From the NCBI RefSeq assembly GCF_013283665.1, contig NZ_JABEKU010000002.1, forward strand, positions 1,610,863-1,674,862: a DNA stretch of 64,000 nt, written 5' to 3'. Both the position numbers and the translations under genes were made by a program. Under the pieces are notes generated by a model that saw only the letters and a list, made by a program, of their open reading frames with translations, searched no databases and was not told where the DNA came from. Each line of letters begins with the position of its first letter. Position 1 is the first letter of the stretch. Of the stretch, positions 17,065 to 24,445 are shown one piece after another. Source of the stretch: Ensifer sesbaniae. Lineage in GTDB: Bacteria > Pseudomonadota > Alphaproteobacteria > Rhizobiales > Rhizobiaceae.

Positions 17065-17835
17065 TTATCGTTGCACTGCCTTGAGGAAATCGGCGGTGCG
17101 GGGGTTGTCGGGTTGGGTCAGGACCCGCGCCGAAGGGCCGTGCTCAATCAGCCGTCCGCCGTCCATGAAGGCGACGGTATTGCTGACGTTGCGGGCAAAG
17201 CCCATTTCATGGGTGACGACGATCATCGTCATGCCGGAGGCGGCGAGATCGTTCATCACATCGAGCACTTCGGCCACCAGTTCGGGGTCGAGTGCGGAGG
17301 TCGGCTCGTCGAACAGGATGAGCGAGGGGCGCATGCCCATCGCGCGGGCGATGGCGACCCGCTGCTGCTGGCCGCCGGAAAGCTCCGCGGGATAGTTGCC
17401 GGCCTTGTCGGCGAGGCCGACGCGTTTCAGGAGTTCCATCGCGTGTTCACGCGCTGCCTTAGCGCTTTCGCCCAGAACCTGGACCGGCCCTTCGATCACG
17501 TTTTCCAGCGCCGTCTTGTGCGGGAACAGGTTGAAGCGCTGGAAGACCATGCCGATGCTGCGGCGCTGGCGGGCGATTTCCACGTCGCTCAGCTCATAGA
17601 GCTTGTTGCCGTCCCGGCGGTAGCCAATGAGCTCGCCATTGGCCCAGATCGCACCAGAGTCGATGCGTTCCAGAAGGTTGATGCAGCGCAGCAATGTGCT
17701 CTTGCCGGAGCCCGAAGGGCCGATGATGCAGCTCACCTCGCCCTTGCGCACTTCCAGACCCACCTCATGGAGTGCCTTGAATGTGCCGAACCTCTTGCAG
17801 ACGTCAACCGCCTTGACCAGGATTTCGCTTGTCAT
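17065..17835 (-). CDS. Polar amino acid ABC transporter ATP-binding protein
   Basis: 256 residues from the ATG complement at 17833-17835. Walker A (GPSGSGKST), Q-loop region (GMVFQRFNLFPHKTALENV), signature (LSGGQQQR), Walker B (LILFDEPTSALDPE) and the H-loop (VVTHEMGFAR) are all present. This is the GlnQ/HisP type. It sits 11 bp after the permease gene and 30 bp before the binding protein, and powers uptake by that system. The longer upstream frame merely overlaps the permease. Confidence 0.93.
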   Translation of the reverse strand: MTSEILVKAVDVCKRFGTFKALHEVGLEVRKGEVSCIIGPSGSGKSTLLRCINLLERIDSGAIWANGELIGYRRDGNKLYELSDVEIARQRRSIGMVFQRFNLFPHKTALENVIEGPVQVLGESAKAAREHAMELLKRVGLADKAGNYPAELSGGQQQRVAIARAMGMRPSLILFDEPTSALDPELVAEVLDVMNDLAASGMTMIVVTHEMGFARNVSNTVAFMDGGRLIEHGPSARVLTQPDNPRTADFLKAVQR

Positions 17836-17846
17836 GTGCGCCCCCT

Positions 17847-18713
17847 TCAGATCGTCGTGCGACCGCGGGTGCCGCGGGCGTAGTAGCGTTCGATCCGGGA
17901 TTGGATCAGGGATAGGACGGTGACGATCGCGAGATACCAGAAGCTTGCGACCATCAGCAGCTCCAGCACGCGAGTGTTGGCGTAGTAGATCACCTGCGCA
18001 TTGTGCAGGATCTCCGAATACTGGATCACCGAGGCGAGCGAGGTGAGCTTGACCATGCTGATCACCTCGTTGCCAACAGGCGGAACCATCACGCGCATGG
18101 CTTGCGGCAGCACGATGCGGCGCAGCGTCTGCATTCCCGTCATGCCGATCGTCCGAGCGGCTTCGTACTGGCCGGCGTCCACGGACAAGAGGCCGCTTCG
18201 CACGACTTCCGAGGTATAAGCGCCCTGCTGAATGCCGAGGCCGAGCATGGCGGCAATGAAGGGCGTCATGACCTCGACGGTGTTGAATTCGAAGAGGCCC
18301 GGAATGCCCATCGTCGGGAAGATCAGCGCGAGGTTGAACCAGAGCAACAGCTGCAGGAGCGCCGGCGCGCCACGAAAGATCCAGACATAGACGAGCGCGA
18401 TGTATTCGAGCACCGGGTTGCCGGAAATGCGCATGATCGCGATGAGGACGCCGAGCGCGATGCCGAGCGACATCGCCGCGACCGTCATCAGCAGCGTATT
18501 CCAGATGCCCTGGATGATCACCGGGGCGAACAGGAACTGGCCGACGACCGGCCATTCGATCTGGCCGACGACGAAGGCGCGGATCAGGAGCGCCACCAGG
18601 AAGAGCACGATGGCGGCGAAGACCTTGCGTCCCACATGCTTGCGCGGGACGAGTTGGAGATGGGCGATATCATGGGCATCGCGGCTGGAATGGGGAAGGG
18701 GCGTGTCGGTCAT
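17847..18713 (-). CDS. Polar amino acid ABC transporter permease
   Basis: 288 residues with about 50 cytoplasmic residues, then five to six membrane helices. The EAA loop reads YEAARTIGMTGMQTLRRIVLPQAMR, and GIWNTLLMTVAAMSLGIALG and IFRGAPALLQLLLWF are typical of HisM/GlnP-type permeases. Only one permease gene is present, so it probably works as a homodimer. The start overlaps the argH-like stop by four bases (ATGA), indicating translational coupling. Confidence 0.92.
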   Translation of the reverse strand: MTDTPLPHSSRDAHDIAHLQLVPRKHVGRKVFAAIVLFLVALLIRAFVVGQIEWPVVGQFLFAPVIIQGIWNTLLMTVAAMSLGIALGVLIAIMRISGNPVLEYIALVYVWIFRGAPALLQLLLWFNLALIFPTMGIPGLFEFNTVEVMTPFIAAMLGLGIQQGAYTSEVVRSGLLSVDAGQYEAARTIGMTGMQTLRRIVLPQAMRVMVPPVGNEVISMVKLTSLASVIQYSEILHNAQVIYYANTRVLELLMVASFWYLAIVTVLSLIQSRIERYYARGTRGRTTI

Positions 18714-20164
18714 GATTCCGCTCCCGTTAAGGGGAGAAGGGCAATACCCGAGAGGTTTTGTTCGGCCCAGGCACGCTGCTTTTTGCAGGTCTCGGCGAAG
18801 GCCGCAATCTGCTCGCGCACGCGGGCGGGAGCGGTTCCCCCCTGGCCGAAACGTTCGGCGAGCGCCCGGGCTGGGTCGATCACCTTAAGCACAGCCGGGG
18901 TCAACGCCTCGTCGATGTTCGGCAGGTCGGTCTCTGTCAGCCCGTCAAGGTCCATGCCGCGCTCTTCGCAATAGCGCACAGTCGCGCCGGAGATCTCGTG
19001 GGCATGCGAGAAGGGAATACCCTGCCGCACCAGCCAGTCCGCCACTTCGGTCGCTAGCGTGAAGCCGCGTGGCGCATCGGCCGTCATGCGCTCGGTGTCG
19101 AAGGTCAACGTCGCGACCATGCCGGCGAAAGCGGGCAGGATCAGGTCGAGAAGATCTATCGTCTCGAAAAGGGCGCGCTTGTCCTCGGCTAGGTCGCGGT
19201 TGTAAGCGAGCGGCATCGCCTTGAGTGTGGCGAGCATGCCGGCAAGATTGCCGATCATCGTGCCGGACATGCCACGCGTTAGCTCGGCGATATCGGGATT
19301 CTTCTTCTGCGGCATGATTGACGAGCCGGTCGAGTACGAATCGTGCAGCCTCACCCAGGCGAACTGGCGCGAGGCCCAGATGCAAATCTCCTCTGATAGG
19401 CGCGAAAGGTTCACACCCAACATCGCCGTGACGAACAGGAACTCCGAGACCACGTCGCGGCTCGCGACGGCATCAATGGAATTCTCGCAGGGACGGGCGT
19501 AGCCGAGATCGCGCGAAGAGCTTTCGGTGTCGCGGGCGAAAGCCGAACCGGCGAGCGCAGCGGCGCCGAGCGGCGAACGGTCGAAGCGACGGTCCCAGTC
19601 GATGAAGCGCTCGATGTCGCGGCTGAGTGACTGCGCGTGGGCCATCAGGTGATGGCCGAGCGATATCGGCTGAGCCGGCTGAAGATGGGTGAAGCCCGGC
19701 ATGACCGTTTCGATATGCGCTTTCGACTGCGTGGCGAGTGCGTCCTGCACCGTAAGGACCAGCTTCACCAGTCGACGCGCCGTGCGGCGAAGGTAAAGGC
19801 GCGTATTGTTAGCGGTCTGGTCGTTGCGCGAGCGGCCGGCGCGCAGCTTGCCGCCGAGGGCTCCGAGCCGTTCGATCAGCAAGCGCTCATGGAAGGTGTG
19901 TAGGTCCTCATCCGAGGCTTTTGGCTTCTCGCGGCCGGCTGCGACATCGGCCGCGATCGTATCGAGCGTTTGCAGCATCCGCGGCAGTTCGTCCTCGCTC
20001 AGCACGCCAGCGCGTGCGAGTTCACGCGCATGGGCGCGAGACCCGGCGATGTCTTCAGGGGACAGGCGGAAGAAACTTGGATTGCTTCGCGAAAGCGCGG
20101 CGAGTTCCGGAGATGGACCGCTGGAAAAGCGGCCTCCCCAAAGCGACGTCGCTTGTTCTGTCAT
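18710..20164 (-). CDS. Argininosuccinate lyase paralogue (fumarase/aspartase superfamily)
   Basis: 484 residues from the ATG at 20162-20164; the 20-residue extension to 20224 is unlikely. LWGGRFSSGP, LGGKLRAGRSRNDQTANNTR, PGFTHLQPAQPISLGHHLMA, SPLGAAALAGSAFARD and the S-loop TGSSIMPQKKNPDIAEL match ArgH, including the catalytic Ser and Lys. ArgH-type enzymes remove fumarate from N-substituted aspartates. The gene opens an operon with an amino acid importer rather than lying beside argG, so it may degrade an imported N-succinyl-type compound (EDDS lyases belong to this branch) instead of making arginine. Biosynthetic argH cannot be excluded. Confidence 0.85.
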   Translation of the reverse strand: MTEQATSLWGGRFSSGPSPELAALSRSNPSFFRLSPEDIAGSRAHARELARAGVLSEDELPRMLQTLDTIAADVAAGREKPKASDEDLHTFHERLLIERLGALGGKLRAGRSRNDQTANNTRLYLRRTARRLVKLVLTVQDALATQSKAHIETVMPGFTHLQPAQPISLGHHLMAHAQSLSRDIERFIDWDRRFDRSPLGAAALAGSAFARDTESSSRDLGYARPCENSIDAVASRDVVSEFLFVTAMLGVNLSRLSEEICIWASRQFAWVRLHDSYSTGSSIMPQKKNPDIAELTRGMSGTMIGNLAGMLATLKAMPLAYNRDLAEDKRALFETIDLLDLILPAFAGMVATLTFDTERMTADAPRGFTLATEVADWLVRQGIPFSHAHEISGATVRYCEERGMDLDGLTETDLPNIDEALTPAVLKVIDPARALAERFGQGGTAPARVREQIAAFAETCKKQRAWAEQNLSGIALLPLTGAES

Positions 20165-20279
20165 GCTGGTCTCCTCGGTAAGTAAGTTCCCGAGCAAAGG
20201 TTGCCTTTTAGAGACCGCTTGCACAAACGCGAAAAAGCGATAGCGTTATGACGAAACCGACTAGCCCCCTTGCCGGAGA

Positions 20280-21176
20280 ATGTTCTTGGTTCATACCTCA
20301 GTGCCGCTGCCTTCGATGACCGCCCTTCGCGTAGTGCTGGCGATTGCGGAGCGAGGCTCTACGACAGCGGCTGCCGACAGCATCAACCTTTCGCAAAGCG
20401 CCGTCAGTAAGCAGCTGCTGACCCTGGAAAACCTTCTCGGTGCGCAGATGTTCATGCGAAAGCCGTCGGGCATGGTGCCGACGGACCTCGGGCGGATTTA
20501 TCTTGAACAGGCACAGGTGGCGATCAAGGCGATGGAGGAGGCCGCTTTCAGGGCGGCGAGCCTGCAGCCGGATTCCCATACGCTCAGGCTAAAGGTGCTG
20601 CCCATCCTTGGCGATCGCTGGCTTTTGCCACGCTTTTCAGATTTCAATCAGAAGCACCCGGATATCGACGTCCAGTATACCACTTTCGCGACCGACAATC
20701 CCGCGGTTCAGCCGGACGCAGTGTTCCGCTTCGGCCGTGGACCGTTCGCGAACGAACACTCGATCTACCTTTTCGGCGAAGATGTCCGGCTCGTGTGCGC
20801 ACCCGCTTACCTCGCGCGCTTCGGCTCCTGTGAAACTATCGAGGATGCCGCGCGCGGTATCATCATCGAACATCCGGGTACCCCGTTGCGCTGGATCGAC
20901 CTTGTTGCGGAGCATGGGACACCGGAGCTTGAGCCACAGGGCGTCATGCGATTTGACTATTATACGCTGGTGCTGCGTGCCGCTATCTCTGGGCAGGGTA
21001 TGGCCCTCGTTCCGCCGCAGCTCGTCGAGGAGGAACTGAGGGCCGGAAGCCTCGTCAATCCTGGCGGAATTGGATATGTATCCAAGGTCGCCTACTGGTT
21101 CACCACTCCAACGGACCGCAAGCCTTCTTCTGCGTTGAAGGCGTTCCAGCGTTGGCTGATGACGCAGGTGGAATAG
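20280..21176 (+). CDS. LysR-family regulator (GcvA-like), divergent from the argH-like operon
   Basis: 298 residues. The HTH (TALRVVLAIAERGSTTAAADSINLSQSAVSKQLLTLE) and FMRKPSGMVPTDLGRIYLEQ fit the GcvA group, whose proteins normally begin with a Leu-Pro-Ser/Leu-x-ALR motif, seen here as LPSMTALR. The start is uncertain: ATG 20280 follows GGAG too closely, and a GTG at 20301 would give the more typical N-terminus. It diverges across 115 bp from the argH-like gene, so it likely controls that catabolic operon. Confidence 0.85.
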   Translation: MFLVHTSVPLPSMTALRVVLAIAERGSTTAAADSINLSQSAVSKQLLTLENLLGAQMFMRKPSGMVPTDLGRIYLEQAQVAIKAMEEAAFRAASLQPDSHTLRLKVLPILGDRWLLPRFSDFNQKHPDIDVQYTTFATDNPAVQPDAVFRFGRGPFANEHSIYLFGEDVRLVCAPAYLARFGSCETIEDAARGIIIEHPGTPLRWIDLVAEHGTPELEPQGVMRFDYYTLVLRAAISGQGMALVPPQLVEEELRAGSLVNPGGIGYVSKVAYWFTTPTDRKPSSALKAFQRWLMTQVE

Positions 21177-21187
21177 GGAAGCGCACG

Positions 21188-21712
21188 ATGGAAAAGGTGA
21201 CAATACGGCATGCGATCCAGGCCGATGCGGACGCAATCGCGCATTTCCACGTGCGGGTCTGGCGACAAACCTACCGCGAGCTTGCTCCAGCCGAGATTTA
21301 CGCCGCGCTTGATGAAAACCGTCGTCGCAACACCTGGCGCGAAACGCTCTCAGCGAATAATCCCGACCAGATCGTGCTTCTCGCCGAATTGGAGGGAATG
21401 CTGGTCGCGATCGGCGCTGCCGGCGCACCCTCAGCTGAAATCTTTGGTGACTTGGGCGAGATCAAGAACCTCTACGTCGATCCGGACCTCAAACGCCAAG
21501 GCATCGGCCGCCTCTTGCTCTCAAAGCTTGCTTCGCATTTACGGGAGAGAGGGTTCCCCGGAGTCGGCCTGGGCGTGGTCGATGGCAACGTGCCTGCCAT
21601 GGCTTTCTACGAAGCACTTGGTGGCAAGCGGATCGGCGAATATACGGATCACGGTCCGATCTGGCGCTCCCCAAATATCGTCTTCGCGTGGCCCGAGAAT
21701 GTGGGGCTTTGA
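21188..21712 (+). CDS. GNAT-family N-acetyltransferase
   Basis: 174 residues starting 11 bp after the LysR stop. IRHAIQADADAIAHFHVRVWRQTYRELAP is the usual N-terminal pattern of a GNAT subgroup. IKNLYVDPDLKRQGIGRLLLSKLASHL is motif A, with the Q/R-x-x-G-x-G/A acetyl-CoA site, and GLGVVDGNVPAMAFYEALGGKRIGE is motif B. The acceptor is unknown. A longer frame from 21152 overlaps the LysR gene and is not used. Confidence 0.85.
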   Translation: MEKVTIRHAIQADADAIAHFHVRVWRQTYRELAPAEIYAALDENRRRNTWRETLSANNPDQIVLLAELEGMLVAIGAAGAPSAEIFGDLGEIKNLYVDPDLKRQGIGRLLLSKLASHLRERGFPGVGLGVVDGNVPAMAFYEALGGKRIGEYTDHGPIWRSPNIVFAWPENVGL

Positions 21713-21995
21713 CGCTCGCTGCATCAGCGTGAACCGAAACTCATCCGCAAACCATCGCACTGTGAACCGCTGCCCTCGTTGTGTGCGTTGGCAGTTGGAT
21801 AATGTATGACTGGAATGTTTTCGGTTGCAGTCGGCGGCGGTGAGCAAAAGCTCGCGAGCTTCTCGGTTCACCGATCACGTCCCGGCGCGGGTGCAAGGCC
21901 TGCGCGGTGACGCTCGACGACTTCATCGATTGCACGCTTGCTTGGCACGACCGTGTGTCCTTCCACGGCGGACAAGAGGTCCCAAAGGTGTCTGG

Positions 21996-22361
21996 TCATC
22001 CAGTGTTGCAGGGTACCGCCCGCCAATTTGAGTGACGAGCGTTGATCAAAGTCGAATTGCCGTCCACCACGAGCCAGAGTCCGTTCCCCAAGGCACGAAC
22101 GGTGAGCGGTTTCCGTTTCCCCTGATTGCATTTCGACGCTGTCTGCATATGCCGGTTTGCATTGACGATGCCTCTTTCACGCATACGCGCGTTAACGAGC
22201 TGGTCGAGCGGAATGAACAGGTGAGCTTCGCCGAGATCAAAGTAAAGCGAGGGGTCATCCGGAAGCGTAGCGAGCGCCGCGGCGATTTCCTGGCTCAGCT
22301 CAGTCTCCCAGACCGCGCCGTCCGACCGAAGAGTTAGATATCTTGCTGACATTTTCGTCAT
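21996..22361 (-). CDS. Conserved hypothetical protein with ParB-nuclease-like core
   Basis: About 121 residues from the ATG at 22359-22361 (another ATG is three codons in). The C-terminal half, KRKPLTVRALGNGLWLVVDGN followed by STLINARHSNWRAVPC, has the layout of the ParB N-terminal fold (target V-R, G-W-V-V-D-G-N, A-R-x-x-G/N-W). FIPLDQLVNARMRERGI looks like the preceding strand. There is no HTH or dimer domain, so it is not a segregation ParB. It is an orphan among sparse DNA, and its C-terminus may be shortened. Confidence 0.5.
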   Translation of the reverse strand: MTKMSARYLTLRSDGAVWETELSQEIAAALATLPDDPSLYFDLGEAHLFIPLDQLVNARMRERGIVNANRHMQTASKCNQGKRKPLTVRALGNGLWLVVDGNSTLINARHSNWRAVPCNTG

Positions 22362-22700
22362 CTTTCGCGCATTGGTCTTAAGGGAATTAGCGTCTCCTGA
22401 AATAAGTCCATACTTTCTGGCTCTTTTGACTGGTTCGGACCATCGCGCCATCAACGGACATATGATGGCCGACGGCGCAGATGTCGCAAGCTAGCAGCGA
22501 TCATCACAGCTACGAAATCCGAAATTTCGCTCGGCCTCGTCAGGCGCTTATTGCTTTTTGGCATCCCTGCCTTCCTCGCATAGCGAGGATCCAGAAGTTG
22601 TAAGGCACCGCGCCAGAAAGCCGCTGATGTCGGATTCGCTACGTTAGATTTCGGGGTATAGGCCCAGATTGGTGATCCGAGCGAGTTTTGCGCTCCGTAG

Positions 22701-22967
22701 TTATTGGGTGGAACGTGGGCAGCCGACGCGCACCAGAACGCGGTCAGATCCTGCGATGTCCTCCGCGACGCGCCGGATGAACTCGTCGCCGCCGGGGGCG
22801 TTGACCATTCCTTCAATAACGACGCCGTTTCCAAGCACCCTGAAGCAAAGGTTAGTCGTGTCAAAGGGTGCTTCCGCCGCCAACGCGTCCTTAATGGAGG
22901 CGATCAGACCCGAGGCATCCGAACCCTCGCCACCTCGGCAGTCAAGTTCTGGTGGGATCAGAATCAT
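22701..22967 (-). CDS. BON-domain-like small protein, candidate EcfG target
   Basis: 88 residues with a good ribosome binding site (AGGAG, nine bases upstream of the ATG). The second half, LCFRVLGNGVVIEGMVNAPG followed by a helix and DRVLVRVGCP, follows the BON pattern (V-x-x-x-G-x-V-x-L-x-G-x-V ... I-x-x-x-x-x-V). BON domains occur in OsmY-like proteins that protect cells during osmotic and general stress. No signal peptide is visible. A GGAAC-N16-AGTT site lies just upstream at 22991-23015, so the gene may belong to the general stress regulon. Confidence 0.55.
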   Translation of the reverse strand: MILIPPELDCRGGEGSDASGLIASIKDALAAEAPFDTTNLCFRVLGNGVVIEGMVNAPGGDEFIRRVAEDIAGSDRVLVRVGCPRSTQ

Positions 22968-22990
22968 CGCTGGAACTCCTATGGAATTCC

Positions 22991-23015
22991 AACTCGTTTT
23001 ATGCGGAGTTGTTCC
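22991..23015 (-). promoter_or_regulatory. EcfG/RpoE2-like promoter candidate for the BON-like gene
   Basis: Minus strand GGAAC (23011-23015), 16 bp, then AGTT (22991-22994). The EcfG consensus in rhizobia is GGAAC-N16/17-CGTT; the -10 part deviates at the first base and C is absent. The predicted start of transcription would lie about 20 bp before the ATG at 22967. Confidence 0.4.
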
Positions 23016-23040
23016 TATTGGAGGATGCTCGTTCGCCTAA

Positions 23041-23148
23041 GAAAACGGCCCCGAAAGGCGACAACGGGGCCAAGTGCGTTATCCGGGCTCCAGTGGGGGA
23101 AGGGGAGATCAGAGCCCGCCGATGACCCCGCATCATGATCACCGACAT
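23041..23148 (-). ncRNA. Candidate general-stress small RNA with C-rich loop
   Basis: An EcfG-like promoter (23155-23179) points into about 105 nt that ends in a terminator. In order along the RNA, a 7-bp stem CGGGCTC/GAGCCCG (23112-23118 with 23084-23090) encloses a 21-nt loop. The loop is rich in C/U (CUCCCCUUCCCCC), complementary to Shine-Dalgarno sequences. Then GGCCCCG and CGGGGCC (23065-23071 with 23047-23053) form a second hairpin followed by GTTTTC. This is the layout of trans-acting stress sRNAs such as Caulobacter GsrN, which is sigmaT-dependent and has a C-rich loop. Transcription itself is inferred. Confidence 0.5.
23047..23071 (-). terminator. Rho-independent-like terminator of the candidate sRNA
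   Basis: Minus strand GGCCCCG, 11-nt loop, CGGGGCC, then GTTTTC. The seven GC-rich base pairs and the U-tract fit an intrinsic terminator. No protein gene ends at this place. Confidence 0.6.
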
Positions 23149-23154
23149 CTAATA

Positions 23155-23179
23155 AACCGGCATTGGCACGCAATGTTCC
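23155..23179 (-). promoter_or_regulatory. EcfG/RpoE2-like promoter for the candidate sRNA
   Basis: Minus strand GGAAC (23175-23179), 16 bp, GGTT (23155-23158). It shares GGAACATTGC and the TTTATT after the -10 box with the prkA promoter at 53444-53468. Consensus is GGAAC-N16/17-CGTT, so one -10 base differs. Confidence 0.55.
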
Positions 23180-23750
23180 TTCAGAACTCCCGACGTCGAT
23201 ATCAGGGCGTTTCCCTGGGAGGTTGGCCGCCACGTCCACCAGCATGAGCGGTTCGGCCCTGTAGGTGGCGTAGCAGGCCACCTGAGAGACGTCGAGTTCA
23301 AGCCCGGTCTTCGCCGCGAGTTTTACGGCAGGTGTTCGTCCGCAGCCTTGTAATGGAAGCGATGGGCTCGTGGCGATCGCGCCGAATGGCGTGCGACTGC
23401 CGCGGCTCTCGATCATCCTGCCGCTCAGCGCGATCGAGGGATCGCGGTACGGGTAGCCGTCTCGCGGTACCAAGCTGCAGCGCTAACGGGATGATTGGAA
23501 CCCGGGCGAGGCTTTGTCAGATTCTTGAGGAGGGCTATTTCGTAAATGTCGTTCTCATCGGGTTTCCTGCACCGCCAGAACCGCCGATTACTCTATGGCT
23601 CGATACTCAGCGAGACATGCCCGCAGACATCTCCGACTGCCGCACTGTCACCTGATGCTTGTCACGGTTGAAGCAAGGCAAACCGCATCGTCGGTAAATC
23701 GCGGTTCACGTGTTTCCTCAGGGTTGGCATTCTGTCGTAGCCAATAGTAT

Positions 23751-24071
23751 TCACGCGTTCCTGATCTGGTCGACGGCGGTCGCCAATAGTTCGTCCATAA
23801 CGCCGCGAATTTGATGATCGGACTTGTCGACGCCAGCTGCGTCGAAATCGGCGCGTACTTTTCGGAATACGTCGTTGTCTCCGGCTTCCTCGAAGTCCGC
23901 GCGCACCACGTCATTCGCATAGGCGTCGGCGTCCGCGCCGGCTTTGCCGAGCTGTTCAGCGGCCCATAGACCGAAGAGTTTGTTGCGGCGTGCCATGGCC
24001 CGGAACTTCGATTCCTCGTCCATCGCGAACTTCTTTTCGAAGCCTTCTTGGCGGTCTCTCATGCTATTCAT
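23751..24071 (-). CDS. DUF1476 protein, F1Fo-ATPase zeta (inhibitor) subunit paralogue
   Basis: 106 residues. RDRQEGFEKKFAMDEESKFRAMARRNKLFG followed by LWAAEQLGKAGADADAYANDVV matches the DUF1476 family throughout, as do ADFEEAGDNDVFRKVRADFD and the SDH-IR-x-MDELL end. In Paracoccus and relatives this protein is the zeta subunit, whose N-terminal segment inhibits ATP hydrolysis by F1. Rhizobia usually have one chromosomal copy away from the atp operon. Here it sits in a gene-poor stretch without atp genes, so it may be an extra, stress-related copy. The start is the ATG at 24071; one three codons later is also possible. Confidence 0.88.
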   Translation of the reverse strand: MNSMRDRQEGFEKKFAMDEESKFRAMARRNKLFGLWAAEQLGKAGADADAYANDVVRADFEEAGDNDVFRKVRADFDAAGVDKSDHQIRGVMDELLATAVDQIRNA

Positions 24072-24445
24072 GGTTTGGCCCCCGGTTCAGGTGCGAGTTC
24101 TGACTTTCGTCCGAAATTCGCCAGATAACCAACTAGCAAATACTTTGTAATTAGCCAGACGAAACTCAGAGTGGCGCGAACTGGCACGATTGGCAACACC
24201 GGACCCCTTGTTTGCGAGATCGATCAGCTCCCAGTCCCATTTTGGGGTGCCTATTCGACATCAATGTTCGACAAGTGCTAGGGCGATCATATCAAAATGC
24301 TCTGCGAGATCGGATCGCCGGGCTGCACCTGCCTGCAGCGAATATCATGCAGTCGATTCCCGCCCGTTTTAGCATCGGCTCCCTCTGCGCTATCGTCGAA
24401 ACGGGAGGCTCAACCAAAACGCCTTGGCTATCTGGGGCAGTGAGG
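24072..24445. other. Intergenic stretch, no gene seen
   Basis: 374 bp between the zeta-subunit gene and the end of the BacA-like ABC gene. Short plus-strand frames (24190-24586) overlap the ABC gene or lack motifs and ribosome binding sites. No clear repeats or promoters of known type were seen. Confidence 0.45.

Larger units (their letters stand above)
22968..23750. other. Stretch without an assigned protein gene; holds the candidate sRNA
   Basis: 783 bp between the BON-like and zeta-subunit genes. The minus-strand frame at 23015-23473 runs through a clear hairpin terminator and has no recognisable domain, so it is not called. Regulatory content is described separately: EcfG-like promoters at 22991-23015 and 23155-23179 and the RNA-like structure at 23041-23148. 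From 23180 to 23750 nothing is supported. Confidence 0.5.

Noticed and set aside
22451-22864. 137-codon minus-strand frame overlapping the BON-like gene
   Set aside because: Overlaps a better supported gene with a clear ribosome binding site; no domain seen.
23015-23473. 152-codon minus-strand frame
   Set aside because: No recognised domain or ribosome binding site, and it runs through both the EcfG-like promoter and the terminator hairpin of the candidate sRNA.
24181-24200. Sigma54-like TGGCACG-N4-GC
   Set aside because: The second element lacks the TTGC core and there is no gene in the right position.
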